This document shows positions 53,916 through 64,000 of a DNA stretch of 64,000 nucleotides, one piece after another (the stretch's first letter is position 1; the number at the start of each line of letters is the position of its first letter). Source of the DNA: Enoplolaimus lenunculus (lineage: Eukaryota > Nematoda > Enoplea > Enoplida > Thoracostomopsidae); contig JASANG010000437.1 in NCBI GenBank assembly GCA_030248215.1, positions 45,385-109,384 on the forward strand. The letters are read 5' to 3'. Position numbers and translations under genes: made by a program. Under the pieces are notes generated by a model, which saw nothing but the letters and a program-made list of their open reading frames with translations, did not search any database and had not been told where the DNA came from.

Positions 53916-54814
53916 TTAATCAGTGCCAGGCGGGCAACTTTTGGTCATCACCGAATAAAACAAAACATTTATAATATATTTCTAATGCTGTTTTCGTAGT
54001 TTTATGTGTGTTGTCAGAATACCTGCTAAAATAATTAATATTGCATAACTATGACAATTCATAGATTCATAACGAAACTTTTACAACAGGCATTACTACC
54101 TTCAACAGTATTAACTTCTGCTTTTTACAAGTCTACCAGCATTTACTGAATCTTCGACTTCTAGTGTCGCTTCGAAACCACCGAAACTAAAGAAACCGAG
54201 ACCAGTCAATGCAGACTTACTGTGAGTGAGACTGAGACTACCATCCCTGATTTTAGCCACCACTATTTTATAGTACCCACGGAAAACCGGATGCCCTTAA
54301 AAGGAACATAAGCCAAACGAATGTTGCAACTGAACGCAACGCTACCAAACATAGAATAGTATAATAGGCACTTTGTTCAAGTGTTAGAAATGTATAGGCG
54401 TGAGATGATAAATTTTGTAACGTACACACTTTGGGCACCTTAAGCCATGGAAGAACCCTTTATTGCCCGTTGCATACTGCGGTATGCGTAAAGTTTTAAG
54501 GCTCACAAAATTTTTTCAAAACATTTAACAACTTAGTTAGTGACCAAATATAATTAATTATAAGGTGAGTGCATTAATCATTTTAACATGTAATATCTAA
54601 CACAGTACTTTGTATGCCATAGCGAACTGACACAACATTCCCTCCCTACACGCTGACTGCAAAGTTTTTGGTTCGGGCCTCGTTTTTAAAAACCAGTAAA
54701 TATACTCACATGTACCTTCTCGTACGACTAAAACAATGTGTGAATAAACGTTAAATGCCGCAAAATTGTTACGGCCCATTGTATATCAAGATATATAATG
54801 GTTTCAAAATCGTG

Positions 54815-57400
54815 CATACTCTAATATGCATTGGGCAAAATTCAAATGGGTCTTCCTATTCAGTATGTATACCTGAGTATGCATTGGGGTAAAGTAGGCT
54901 ATCGATTCTAATATTATTCTGCATACCTGAATATGCAATGGGCATTGAGAGACGTGTGATTCTAATAGCGTTCTGAATTTTTTACAGCAATTATCTACTT
55001 TTATAATGCGCTAAACTATGCCATTCACGTGGTATCCAGAGCGCCGCAAATTTAAGCATAGTGGTGTTGGTAAATCAAGCATAGATAGCGATAGTGATGA
55101 CGACTGTGCCGGCAATGTGTCTGACGACGACATATCAGATCATGATGACCCGGAGTGGACACCTGTGCAAAAGGCATTGAAGATTCGGATGACGAATCGA
55201 GTACTGATATGAATGATGATAGCCAAGATGAGAGCAATATTGAACACAGTGGCGTTGGCGACGCCAAAGATGGTCGTATTAGTCCAACTAACTGGAACCG
55301 AACATCTTTATTTGACGTTAAAATTGGCGAATACAGTAACAAGTTTGCACTAAAATTTGAAGTTGATACCAAGAACGTGAGTGCAATGATATTTTTTAAC
55401 CAGATGTGGCCTGACGAAATAAATTTCCACATAACCAGCAGACCAGCATATATTTGGAGCAAGACAAAATTGAAGGGCGGAAAATATATATCAAACCAAT
55501 TTCAGTGCATGAAGTTCGTCAAGCGCTGGGTATCTTAATGTACGCTATCATTGTGCGATTGCCATGTATGAGCGATTACTGGACAGAAGTTAATCGGCAA
55601 GCGGCAGTTATTACCGTAATGTCAAACAATCGGTAGGTTCAATTTCAGTAATTTGAAAAACGTTAAGTCAGATTTATGAAGTTGTGTGTGATTGATTTTT
55701 ATACTCTTGTGGTTAGTTGTTTTGGTAGTGTATGTTTTGTTTGTGCACCAAGGTGTTTTTAACATATCCTAATGTTTAATCGTATATTCGGTCCATGTAC
55801 CTCTACGCGACATTGGTTGTGTATTTTATAGGTTTTACGAAATCGTTCAAAATCTCCACTTCAACAACAATGCGCGTATGCCTGCGCGAACGGATGTCAG
55901 TTTTGACCGTCTCTACAAAATTAGTCCAATAATCGACATGGTCAACAGCGCGTTCATTACTTCTGTTGAACTTGAGGAACATCACTCAATTGACGAAATG
56001 ATAAAGTTTTCCGGTCGACAAAGTTTGAAACAATACATGCCAGGAAACCCCATAAAATGCGGCTATAAGGTATGTCACGCTGCGGAACAAGCGGGTATAT
56101 TTACTGGTTCGAAATATACGAAGGCGCCAGCAAGCAAATCAACGTTGTGGTTAGAGAAACGCCTATTGCGTCAGGAACAGCAGAACAAGCATGTGTGACT
56201 ACAACACGTACAGCACGAATATCACGGCGCAGTTCGGCGGTATCTAAGTCAGCAGGCTTGTCGTCTGCTGCTGCATTCAGCTCCGATCCTTTGGGCACAC
56301 GAGTGGTAAAGCGGGCAGTAATGGGACTCGCGCAAAATGGCAGTATATATTGACAACTTCTACACTTCAATTCCGTTTTTGCAGTGGCTCACACAAAATG
56401 GCTACTGGGCAGTAGCTACTGTACGCCGAAACCGAACACCAAAATGCCCGCTTTTAAATGAAAACGAACTGAAAAAATTACCACGTCGAAGCATGGAACC
56501 ATTTGTTTTAATGACGAAAATAGTATTACGTGTGTCGCTTAAAACGATAATAGTCCTGTTTACTTTGCCTCAACTACCTTGGAAGCAGTTTACCAGATCA
56601 GTTCAGGCGATATGATCGACAGCTGTACGAATACGTCATGGTGCAATTTCCAATACTGCTTAATGCGTACAATAAACATATGGGCGGCGCTGATTCGACT
56701 GATCAAATGGTAGCACTTTGTTCTAATCATTTCCGCTCCAAAACATGGTATGCTTTAAACCTGTTTTATTTTTATTTCGCTGAGTCGAGCAAGTTTCAGT
56801 TTTAGCGTTTTGGACTCAACTTTAATATTGCAGGTACCGTCGCATTTTTACCAATGTGTGGATATGACACTATAAAACTCGTGGCTTTTGTACGGATTGT
56901 GGCTTAAAAATCCGCCAGCAAACTTGCGAAGTAAGTTTAAAGAATTCAAGCTTGCTTTGGCTTGAGACCTGATGGAAAAACCTGATTATGTTCCTTCCGA
57001 AGAATACGATTTGAAGAACCAGAGCCACCTCCGCCAAAACAACGCAATCTTTTGAAGTGCCACTCAACCAGCGAGCGGGCGCGATTCGACAAATATGATC
57101 ATTGGCCAATGTTTTTACCGGACAGAAGAGTTCGATGCGACCAATACCCAAACTGCAAGCTTGTGACCAAATGGATATGCTCCACGTGCGCCAAGAACAC
57201 ATGTGTAATACACCGAAAACTGATGATGATACCTGATTTTACAAATTCCATCAAAAACTGAACTGATATTACAGTTTGGTTAACTATTTTGAACATGAAA
57301 ATTGTTATTTCTGTATTGTTCAATGCATACTGGGGTATGCATTGGTATGAATAAATGTTACAGATCTTGTACCCAATGCATTCCCCAGTATGCGATCCGT
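54815..57400 (+). mobile_element. piggyBac element with TATGCATTGGG subterminal repeats
   Basis: Around a decayed transposase gene, both sides have copies of TATGCATTGGG-like words in both orientations (54823, 54890 and 54931 on the left; about 57320-57345 and 57375 on the right), as expected for transposase-binding subterminal repeats. Exact ends and TTAA sites were not settled. Confidence 0.6.
55018..57261 (+). pseudogene. piggyBac transposase (PGBD-type), degenerate
   Basis: DDE transposase of the piggyBac superfamily. In order: an acidic N-terminus (SDSDDDCAGNVSDDDISDHD); ALGILMYAIIVRLPCMSDYW; a GT-AG intron 55633-55831 that joins VMSNNR to FYEIVQNLHFNNN; SIDEMIKFSGRQSLKQYMPG with the first catalytic Asp region; GYIYWFEIYEGA; VYIDNFYTSIPFLQWL with the second Asp; AYNKHMGGADSTDQM with the third Asp region; and a C-terminal Cys-rich domain (CDQYPNC, CSTCAKNTC, H). 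Frames shift near 55200, 56070, 56600 and 56830, and some of these might be small introns. As read, no intact protein is made. Plain cut-and-paste DNA transposon. Confidence 0.85.
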
Positions 57401-57934
57401 ACTTTTTGTCTCAAAGATAATTTGTGGATTTTTTCTTTTTTTATGTTAATTTGTTCATTGAACCTCGTCTAGTCAATTTCATTTCAGTGTTGAAAAAATA
57501 TTCCGGGCAATAACGGGAAGCCATGGAAGGAAGAATTGAAAGCTACGTTCTGAATTTTGTGGTAATCTAGCATTAGATTTGAATTTATTATCCGGCTCCG
57601 GCTCCGCCAGTTTTTGGTGTCCGGTTGCACAACGGTAGAAAATAGGTGGCGATTACTTAGCCAATCAGAAAAAAGTATTTGCATCAACCAAGCTAGTAAC
57701 CAATCGCCAGGCGTACTCTTGTTGCATAGAAAAAATTACGCCGTAGGCTAGCACAAGTCATTGTTACACCCTGGACAAGCCCAATTTGGAATTGGGCTGA
57801 ATTACGACTTGGGTATGCAGCCTACAATTTATCAAACAGTATAGCAAATAATTAGACAAATAAAAATACACAAGATACTGTAGTGCAAATAAACACAGAT
57901 AGCATTTTATTCGCGTTTTTGATGTTCAACATTG

Positions 57935-58060
57935 GGAAGCGAAACAGTAGAATAAGTATATTCCTAAGCAAACCCTCAACGAAGCTTATAGCCTAAGGAA
58001 AAAATTAGTTTATAAGCTTAAGCTTACTTTATTATAGTCTACGAAAAATTGGTTCCCTCG
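57935..58060. mobile_element. CCTAAG MITE-like element copy
   Basis: 'gaagcgaaacagtagaataagtatattcctaagcaaaccc', 'aaaaaattagtttataagcttaagcttactttattatag', 'aaattggttccc'. Eroded hexamer run. Confidence 0.5.
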
Positions 58061-58284
58061 TCAAACTAGACTAACGGCCAATAGTCTTATGACAATGGAC
58101 AACTGTGTCCAAATTTTCGAGTTTAAATCTGTTACTTTGGGTCAAACATATAGTCTTAAACCATAATTACGCTTAAATATTATGGTTTAGTTTTTAATGG
58201 TCTAACAACTTATGCGAAGCAAGAAATAAAAAACAATCTACGCGACATAAAAATACCCATTATGCGCAATGTTTGACAAATTCG

Positions 58285-58425
58285 TTCATACGCGTATGCA
58301 TGAAATAAAATCTCCGCAAAACGTGAAAGTAGGCGCCTTGCGCACGAGAGCCCAGAGTTCAAATCGTAGCTTAAAGTTGCATTCAGATGAAACAGAAAAT
58401 ATTCATGCGTAAAAGGGTTGCGTAC
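58285..58425. repeat. tRNA-like TIR unit, partial copy
   Basis: 'aaatctccgcaaaacgtgaaag', 'gcgccttgcgcacgagagcccagagttcaaatcgtagc' and the end 'gaaaatattcatgcgtaaaagggtt'. The A-box side is missing. Confidence 0.45.
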
Positions 58426-58531
58426 AAATGTACCATATATATTGATTGTTTTAGCACTAAATTTACCGGAAATGATTAACACATAGCGGTTTTATGAATT
58501 ATTTATATGGTAATGAGAACGGTTACTTTTA

Positions 58532-58735
58532 GGGGCATAACAGTAGATTAAGCGTATTCCTAAACCTAAGCCTAAGCGTTCTAAAAATGTGTTCCAAAGC
58601 CTAAGCGTTGTAAAAATGTGTTCCTCAGCCTAACCCTAATCCTAAGCCTATGCAACAAAATGTAATCTAGAATCTAAACCTACTCTTTTATAGATCCAGC
58701 AGAAATGCGGACGCCCCTTAATGTAACATGGGCCA
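58532..58735. mobile_element. CCTAAG MITE-like element copy
   Basis: 'ggggcataacagtagattaagcgtattcctaaacctaagcc' to 'cggacgccccttaatgtaacatgggcc'. Two hexamer runs separated by 'gcgttgtaaaaatgtgttcc'. Same subfamily as 50645-50822. Confidence 0.6.
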
Positions 58736-58937
58736 TAAGGGCCATAAGTGAAAAGAGCATAGCTAGGAGGGATTATGGATCGAGTCATTCCTTTTTCAGA
58801 TTTTTCTTCAGACGTTTTTAGCAACTTTTTTAATTGGTAACACAAGAAAGCAGCGTTCGCAATTAATAGATAACGTAAAGTAAACACTCTTTGTAAAATC
58901 GTGGTTTACGATCCTGGTGACGCAATGGTAAAAACCA

Positions 58938-61900
58938 CTACAAAAACAAATCATATTCATCATTGTCATCAATATTAGCGCTGTTAGCAATCCTTTTCTG
59001 TCGATTTACGTCAGTATTTAACTCGGTTCGGCGGCGTCCTACCCTGTTAGATGTGGATCGAGGCCTTGGTTCGTTCGTTGGGCCACTTTCTGTAGGCATC
59101 GGGGTATCGTCATGACCCTGGTCGTCATCTCCGGCCGGATTCTGTGGCGTTTGTTTGACGGTAACCCACGAAAAATATTTTGGCTCACAGTTACGCATAC
59201 TGCCGCACCAACGTTCATCGTTTAACGGCGGGCACGCCCTGCCGCCACGGTTCGGGCGTTGTGTAACTCGTCGAGTTCGAGTTTTAACCCCAAATCCACA
59301 GGTTTTACTGCAGTCACTCCATGCAGCCCATGGTTCTGTATGGCAATCTAAAACGCGTAATTTTTAGTATTAAACCTTTTTGGAACAGGCGTAAAAACTT
59401 TGATTTATGGAATCTAGATGTCACACCCCTTCGTCCCTGGTCTATTCTATAAAAACTTAAACTAACTTGATTTAAGCTTACGCTAATTTAGCAGCATTAA
59501 ACTAACTTTCTAGATTAACTTAACTAGTAACGTCGTAGGTTTGTGCTGAAATCCATTTAGAATCTTACATATTTATAGTTTAAGCTAAACTTGACGAATT
59601 CTTAGATACACAATTTCTGGGCTGTACTTGTTACTTAAATCAAAAAATATGTTCAACTTAAACCCGTGTTAAACTTTAAAATAATGTTAGCCTAAGGTAA
59701 GCAAACAATTCTAGTTCAGATCGTTCGTCTAGCCATTTAAGCTTTACATAAACTCATATTCAAAATTAGTTAAGCTGTAATGTAAAGTACTGTAGTGACC
59801 CGAATAAGAGGAGGGGCTGATATTTGTTTGGCCTCACCAGATGGTAGCACCTGTTATTCGATTAAGTTCGGACTGTTATTTATTTTTAACCCACGCTCCG
59901 CCATCCTTCGTCACTGATAAGTATCCGGTACGGCCACAATCCGTTCAATTAAACGTTAAGTTGTCTTGTGCCAATAGCTTGAGCGATAATGCAAGGTTAT
60001 ACTTAGGAATGTTCCTTCAACCTTATTATACCCACGTAAAAGTTTACTCATTCTACCTGGAACGTTGGGTTGAGTAGGAAACTACTGGCTGAGTATTGAT
60101 AGTTTCAAAATCCTAAAAATTTAAATCACTACCAAGACGTTCGCTTTGTTGATCTGCCATCGGTCGTTTTGAGGGTTCAACTGGAGCCATTGATTCCGAG
60201 CGTTTTCCGTGGTGACCTCGTGAATGACCCAAAAGTCCAGTCAGCGGCTCGCCCGCTCTCAATCTTGCTTCTTCTTCACGCTCAAGCTTTTCAAGCTCTT
60301 CAAGATCAGTCAAACTGTTTGCGTTCATTTCACGCTGATGCGGGACTTCGGCATACTAAAAAGGTAAAAAAGTTTCTTTAAAGACAATGGTTGGTTTTCT
60401 GAAACCCTACTTAAGTACGACTTCATACTCACGTATGTGCTGAGCATTTACTTAGCCAATAAAATGCGTACTTTAGTTAAGTAAATACTTATATTACGGA
60501 CTTATTTTGATGTCGATGTTTTTACCTTGGTGTAACTGTGAGATTGTAGACTGATCTTGCCGCTTAATATAAAGCAAAATTAAGGCTTCCTGGTTACGAT
60601 ACAAGTTCAATTTTGGCATTTATTTGTTTTTGTCCAAAAAGTTAGTATTTACTTAAGTCGGCTACTTAAGTAATTACTTAAGCATACGTTAAGTAAATAC
60701 TTAAGTAAAATTTCGGAAACTCAGCCAATATGTACTATGCAAATGATATGCAAAACACTAGCAAGAGAAGATGATTGGGTTTGGTGAAAGTGCTTGGAAA
60801 TAGCTGGTTTTTGTTTTGATTGGGCTGAACTAACGCCTTCTGATCATTATCACTAAGCTAATTTAATCAAATGAAATTTTACGGCACTTGGCAACCAACA
60901 AACATTTCATTAGCATCTCTATGATGGAACCGCGAGGTCAAGTAGCAACTTTATCTTCGGGTAAACGCCAGCCGGGTAAGAAATTTTTGACATGGGTGCG
61001 CCGATGGGTAATAATTTTTAGGCGAGGGTAAGATTTGCTACTCTAGTAAACACCTAAACTGTCGATCGCAATCGGCAACGCCGCATCTGTGCGTGCGAAT
61101 GTATTTCAATAAGGTACATAGTGACGCTGCTTCTACGATACGATGTCCGCTGAAAATTCTATTTGGGAGGCACCGAATAATTTTGGGGACCCCATACAAT
61201 TCCAATTCAAGAACGTGTCTATTTGAGGGGATACAACCCCTATGTGTCCCCCTTCCCCATGGCGACGCCCTTGCTGTTACAAACTATTTGTCAATTTTAT
61301 CATAATTTAAGACGCTTTTCGGTGCCGACACTGTCCAATCTAACTTGATTCGTACGCCATTGTGCATCTCAACTAATACAGCAAACTATGAAAAGTATAT
61401 ACTACATTCACCACCTTACCGTTTTTACGAATTTTTGAGTCGAAATCAACTTAAATTCAAGTGCACCAATAGGAGGCAGTTCGTCTAAGTCAGGGTAGTA
61501 AAATGAACTGGCGCGATGGCGTGGGAATGTTGATGTAATCTCGAAAATTTTCTCACGAGGCCGAGATGCCCAGTTGGGCGAAGTGAACGTAAATCCGCGG
61601 TCGACACCTGCGTCGTAGGGGCGTAACTCGACCCGGTCATAACGAAGCCATGTACCGTTTGGACAGAGAGAATACGAGTCTACTCCGACAAACCAATCTG
61701 GACTGGGAACAATGCGAATGGCGATTGATGCCTGAAAAGTTTGGTAAATGTAAAAAACAGGGCTGCAACAGTAGCAAAAGCGTATTGCTAAGCCTAAGCC
61801 GAAGCCTACGCAAAAATTTAATATAAAGCTTAAGCTTACTGTTTTACAGTCCTGGTAAAAAAACGACCTGCCCCTGATCTACGCAAAGTCCAACTGATTG

Positions 61901-62931
61901 CACTGTCAATTAACTTTACCTTGCAAAGATTTTATGGTTGACTACATTTCACGAACCTTACTGTAGTGATCCGAATAACAGGGAGTAATCAGTGGGGGTC
62001 CCTATTTAGACTCATCAATAGGATTCTGTTAAGTGTCCGTAAGCGGACATAGAGTCCTTAAACCCTAATTAGAGTCTATAAATTTTAATTATCTCTAATT
62101 GTAGTGCATGGTAAACTTTATTTCTAAGACAAAACAAAGAAAATGTTAACAGTCCAGCTAAATATTGTACTCAAGAAGCGGATGACGAAAATAGTCATAG
62201 TCTCTCTGTTCATTCATTGTTTGTATCACAGAGGATGCATTTCCAATCGCCTTTGGTCCCATAGTAAGTTTTGTGACCGCAAATTTATTGATGGAAGTTT
62301 TTAAATTGTATTTTAACAAAATAGCCGAAGTTAAGAGTGCGCTTTTTACAATATTGTCTAAATAAATAATACTTGTAAACGTAGTTACGCGTTGCGCAAT
62401 ACTTTACAACCATTCTCTTGCTTATCTTACGCCCGCAGTGCCGTTTTGCCAAAACGATATTACTTGGTGGCCTCGGTTAAAAGCTTGCAGTTTGTTATAT
62501 TTAGTGCTACGCACAATCAATTTTGATTTGGCAAATACATCGAAGAAAATAAGCAATATTCACGCATTGTTTTTATAACGCAGACTGGTGTTGTCTGAAT
62601 TTTTTTCAATATTGTTAATGTTGGAATATTGCTCAAAAATATTTCAGTCATCACGCCTAATATAGTGCGTTGAGTTAATTAGTGCGAGTCGTTAGTGGAG
62701 TGTTTTCTAATTTTACCGTTGAGTAGTTTCCGGTCGCAGTGAAATCAGCCGACGTTTCGCCAACACCATCAATAATCGAAGGACCATAAAACGCATCGTA
62801 AACTGCATTGAATCCTTGTGTGTCATCCATGTCCAGCTGATTCGTTTCGCCGTTTAGTGCGAACTGTTTAAATCCATCTGACGATATTGTACCCGAGGAC
62901 CATAAGTGATAATCGGTGCCGTGCGAACGCC
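58938..62931 (-). CDS. Mindin/spondin-like secreted matrix protein (3' part)
   Basis: Four minus-strand exons: 62931-62717, 61731-61420, 60355-60133, 59347-58938, with GT-AG sites and consistent phases; stop at 58938-58940. Exons 1 and 2 are the spondin N domain: GRSHGTDYHLWSSGTISSDG, GVGETSADF, then the hallmark IVPSPDWFVGVDSYSLCPNG, VELRPYDAGVDRGFTFTSPN and FEITSTFPRHRASSFYYPDL. Exon 3 is a charged helical linker (LEELEKLEREEEARLRAGE). Exon 4 is one thrombospondin type 1 repeat: PWAAWSDCSKTCGFGVKTRT, RRVTQRPNRGGRACPPL and CGSMRNCEP. It ends in an acidic tail, DDNDEYDLFL. The order fits mindin/M-spondin more than F-spondin, which has an added reeler domain and six TSP1 repeats. The 5' exons (signal peptide and start) lie beyond the right edge. 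Extracellular matrix role by family. Introns hold MITEs. Confidence 0.88.
59786..60022 (+). mobile_element. MITE-T left part in spondin intron
   Basis: Starts 'gtactgtagtgacccgaataagagg', includes 'ggcctcaccagatgg', 'ctgttattcgattaa', 'acccacgctccgcc', 'agcttgagcgataatgcaaggttatacttaggaatgt'. The right half is missing. Confidence 0.7.
60396..60722. mobile_element. ACTTAAGT-ended MITE in spondin intron
   Basis: Left end 'tctgaaaccctacttaagta', right end 'tacttaagtaaaatttcggaaactc', inverted around the palindrome ACTTAAGT. Further TACTTAA words cluster near both ends. About 325 bp. Related pieces are at 1-150, 39545-39640 and 40395-40440. Confidence 0.6.
61755..61880. mobile_element. CCTAAG MITE-like copy in spondin intron
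   Basis: 'aacagggctgcaacagtagcaaaagcgtattgctaagcctaagccg', 'caaaaatttaatataaagcttaagcttactgttttacagtcctgg', 'acgacctgcccctgatct'. Short copy right upstream (in transcript sense) of the spondin exon at 61731. Confidence 0.6.
61961..62110. mobile_element. MITE-T minimal copy
   Basis: Terminal 'ttactgtagtgatccgaataacaggg' joined to the reverse right-half blocks ('actcatcaataggattctg', 'gtccttaaaccctaattagagtc', 'aattgtagtgcatgg'). Interior deleted. Confidence 0.6.
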
Positions 62932-63005
62932 CTATAAACAATCACTCATATTTTTGTCAGGACGGTAATGTTTCTAGAAATATTGCAGTGCTGAAGAAAT
63001 TTTGT

Positions 63006-64000
63006 TAACCCTTTCTCACATGAATATTTTCTATTTCCCGTGAGACCTAACTTTATGCTATGATTCGAACTCCAGTGACTGGAGTGGGAGGCGTATACCA
63101 TCACCACTCAGCTATAGGAGCTCGACGCTCGAGCCCGAGGGGGCTCTCACGTCTTGTGGTGATTTAGTACTATGTATACGTGTTGCAATTGTTAAACACG
63201 GTGCGATATATACTATTTAACGTATATACACTGCACTCAGTTGCCTACAGGCAACTCAATGTGAGAAGGGGTTATAGATAGTAAACTGAAAATTTTTCGC
63301 TTCTCACATGAATATTTTCTATTTCCCGTGAGACCTACTTTTATGCTAGGATTCGAACTCCAGTGACTGGAGTGGGAGGCGTATAACATCACCAATCAGC
63401 TATAGAAGCTTGACGCTCGAGCCCGATGGGGCTCTCACGTCTTGTGGTGATTTAGTACTATGTATACGTGTTGCAATTGTTAAACACGGTGCGATATATA
63501 CTATTTAACGTATATACACTGCGCTCAGTTGCCTACAGGCAACTCAATGTGAGAAGGGGTTATAGATAGTAAACTGAAAATTTTTCGCTTAAAGATAGTA
63601 AACTGAAAATTTTTCGCTTAACCCTTTCTCACATGAATATTTTCTATTTCCCGTGAGACCTACTTTTATGCTAGGATTCGAACTCCAGTGACTGGAGTGG
63701 GAGGCGTATACCATCACCACTCAGCTATAGGAGCTTGACGCTCGAGCCCGAGGGGGCTCTCACGTCTTGTGGTGGTTTAGTACTATGTATACGTGTTGCA
63801 ATTGTTAAACACGGTGCGATATATACTATTTAACGTATATACACTGCGCTCAGTTGCCTACAGGCAACTCAATGTGAGAAGGGGTTATAGATAGTAAACT
63901 GAAACTTTTTCGCTTAAAGATAGTAAACTGAAAATTTTTCGCTTAACCCTTTCTCACATGAATATTTTCTATTTCCCGTGAGACCTACTTTTATGCTAGG
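63006..64000 (-). repeat. Tandem array of tRNA-Gly-like TIR units (~325 bp)
   Basis: Units start at about 63010, 63301, 63621 and 63946; spacings between matching points are 288, 325 and 325 bp, and the array runs off the window. Each unit begins ACCCTTTCTCACATGAAT and ends AATGTGAGAAGGGGTT, inverted over about 15 bp; next to the right end is the hairpin GTTGCCTACAGGCAAC. On the minus strand the unit reads TAGCTGAGTGGTGATGG, GCCTCCCACTCC, GGAGTTCGAATCC: A box, CCC at the anticodon place, B box. Linkers are one or two ~29-bp units of 'aaagatagtaaactgaaaatttttcgctt'. Near-identical units point to recent amplification. Satellite, SINE-derived array or TIR transposon array remain open. Confidence 0.85.

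Larger units (their letters stand above)
53274..57813. mobile_element. 4.5-kb segment bounded by CCCAAGTCGTAATTCAGC inverted repeats
   Basis: The 18 bp CCCAAGTCGTAATTCAGC at 53274 recurs perfectly as its reverse complement ending at 57813, and similarity extends inward to about 45 bp ('caattcc.aattgggct.gtcca'). Both ends can fold back on themselves. Flanks are TAG on the left and TATG on the right, so a TA target duplication is possible but not exact. The piggyBac gene lies inside. The ends lack the TTAA target sites expected for piggyBac, so either a different transposon carries it, or these are two MITE copies in opposite orientation. Confidence 0.5.

Noticed and set aside
54597-54779. 60-codon minus-strand frame and a B-box-like GGTTCGGGCC on plus
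   Set aside because: No A box at tRNA spacing and no recognisable protein.

Overview
The window is metazoan nuclear DNA: AT-rich, with spliced genes bounded by GT-AG introns of roughly 0.2 to several kb and heavily loaded with transposable elements. The gene families (DEG/ENaC channels, ionotropic-receptor-like channels, a mindin/spondin) fit a protostome invertebrate, perhaps an ecdysozoan; the species cannot be named from the sequence. A dispersed element carries short TTAGGC runs, the hexamer known from nematode telomeres, but it is internal to the element and does not settle the lineage.

Layout. 0-12 kb: two minus-strand paralogous DEG/ENaC channel genes (270-3600 and 7992-12071), each of four exons with every intron in phase 1; the first has a one-base frame break in exon 2. 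12-16 kb: repeats. 16.4-25 kb: at least eight exons of an unrecognised coiled-coil protein gene on the minus strand; a decayed LINE with a 2A-like motif (20.5-24.1 kb) lies in one of its introns. 25.5-28.4 kb: tRNA-like TIR units, a CATATGATAT-rich repeat and a TIR element with a 21-bp minisatellite. 28.7-31.4 kb and 44.1-46.3 kb: two plus-strand receptor genes with the same architecture (441 + 939 nt exons, 459 aa), divergent ionotropic-glutamate-receptor-like channels. Between them lie a large inverted pair of Penelope-like elements (31.9-39.4 kb), one arm interrupted by a solo-LTR-like insertion, then MITEs and a decayed CR1-like LINE (42.5-44.0 kb). 49.6-50.2 kb: the last two exons of an unrecognised minus-strand gene. 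53.3-57.8 kb: a decayed piggyBac transposase gene inside a pair of inverted repeats. 58.9-62.9 kb: four 3' exons of a minus-strand mindin-like (spondin N + one thrombospondin type 1 repeat) gene that runs off the right edge. 63.0-64.0 kb: tandem array, about 325 bp per unit, of a tRNA-Gly-like element with inverted ends.

Together the host genes are mostly membrane receptors or channels (DEG/ENaC, IR-like) and one secreted matrix protein. They share no pathway visible in sequence; the two paralogous pairs suggest local duplication of chemosensory or neuronal channel genes in a transposon-rich area. At least six short non-autonomous repeat families recur across the window, often nested in introns and in each other.
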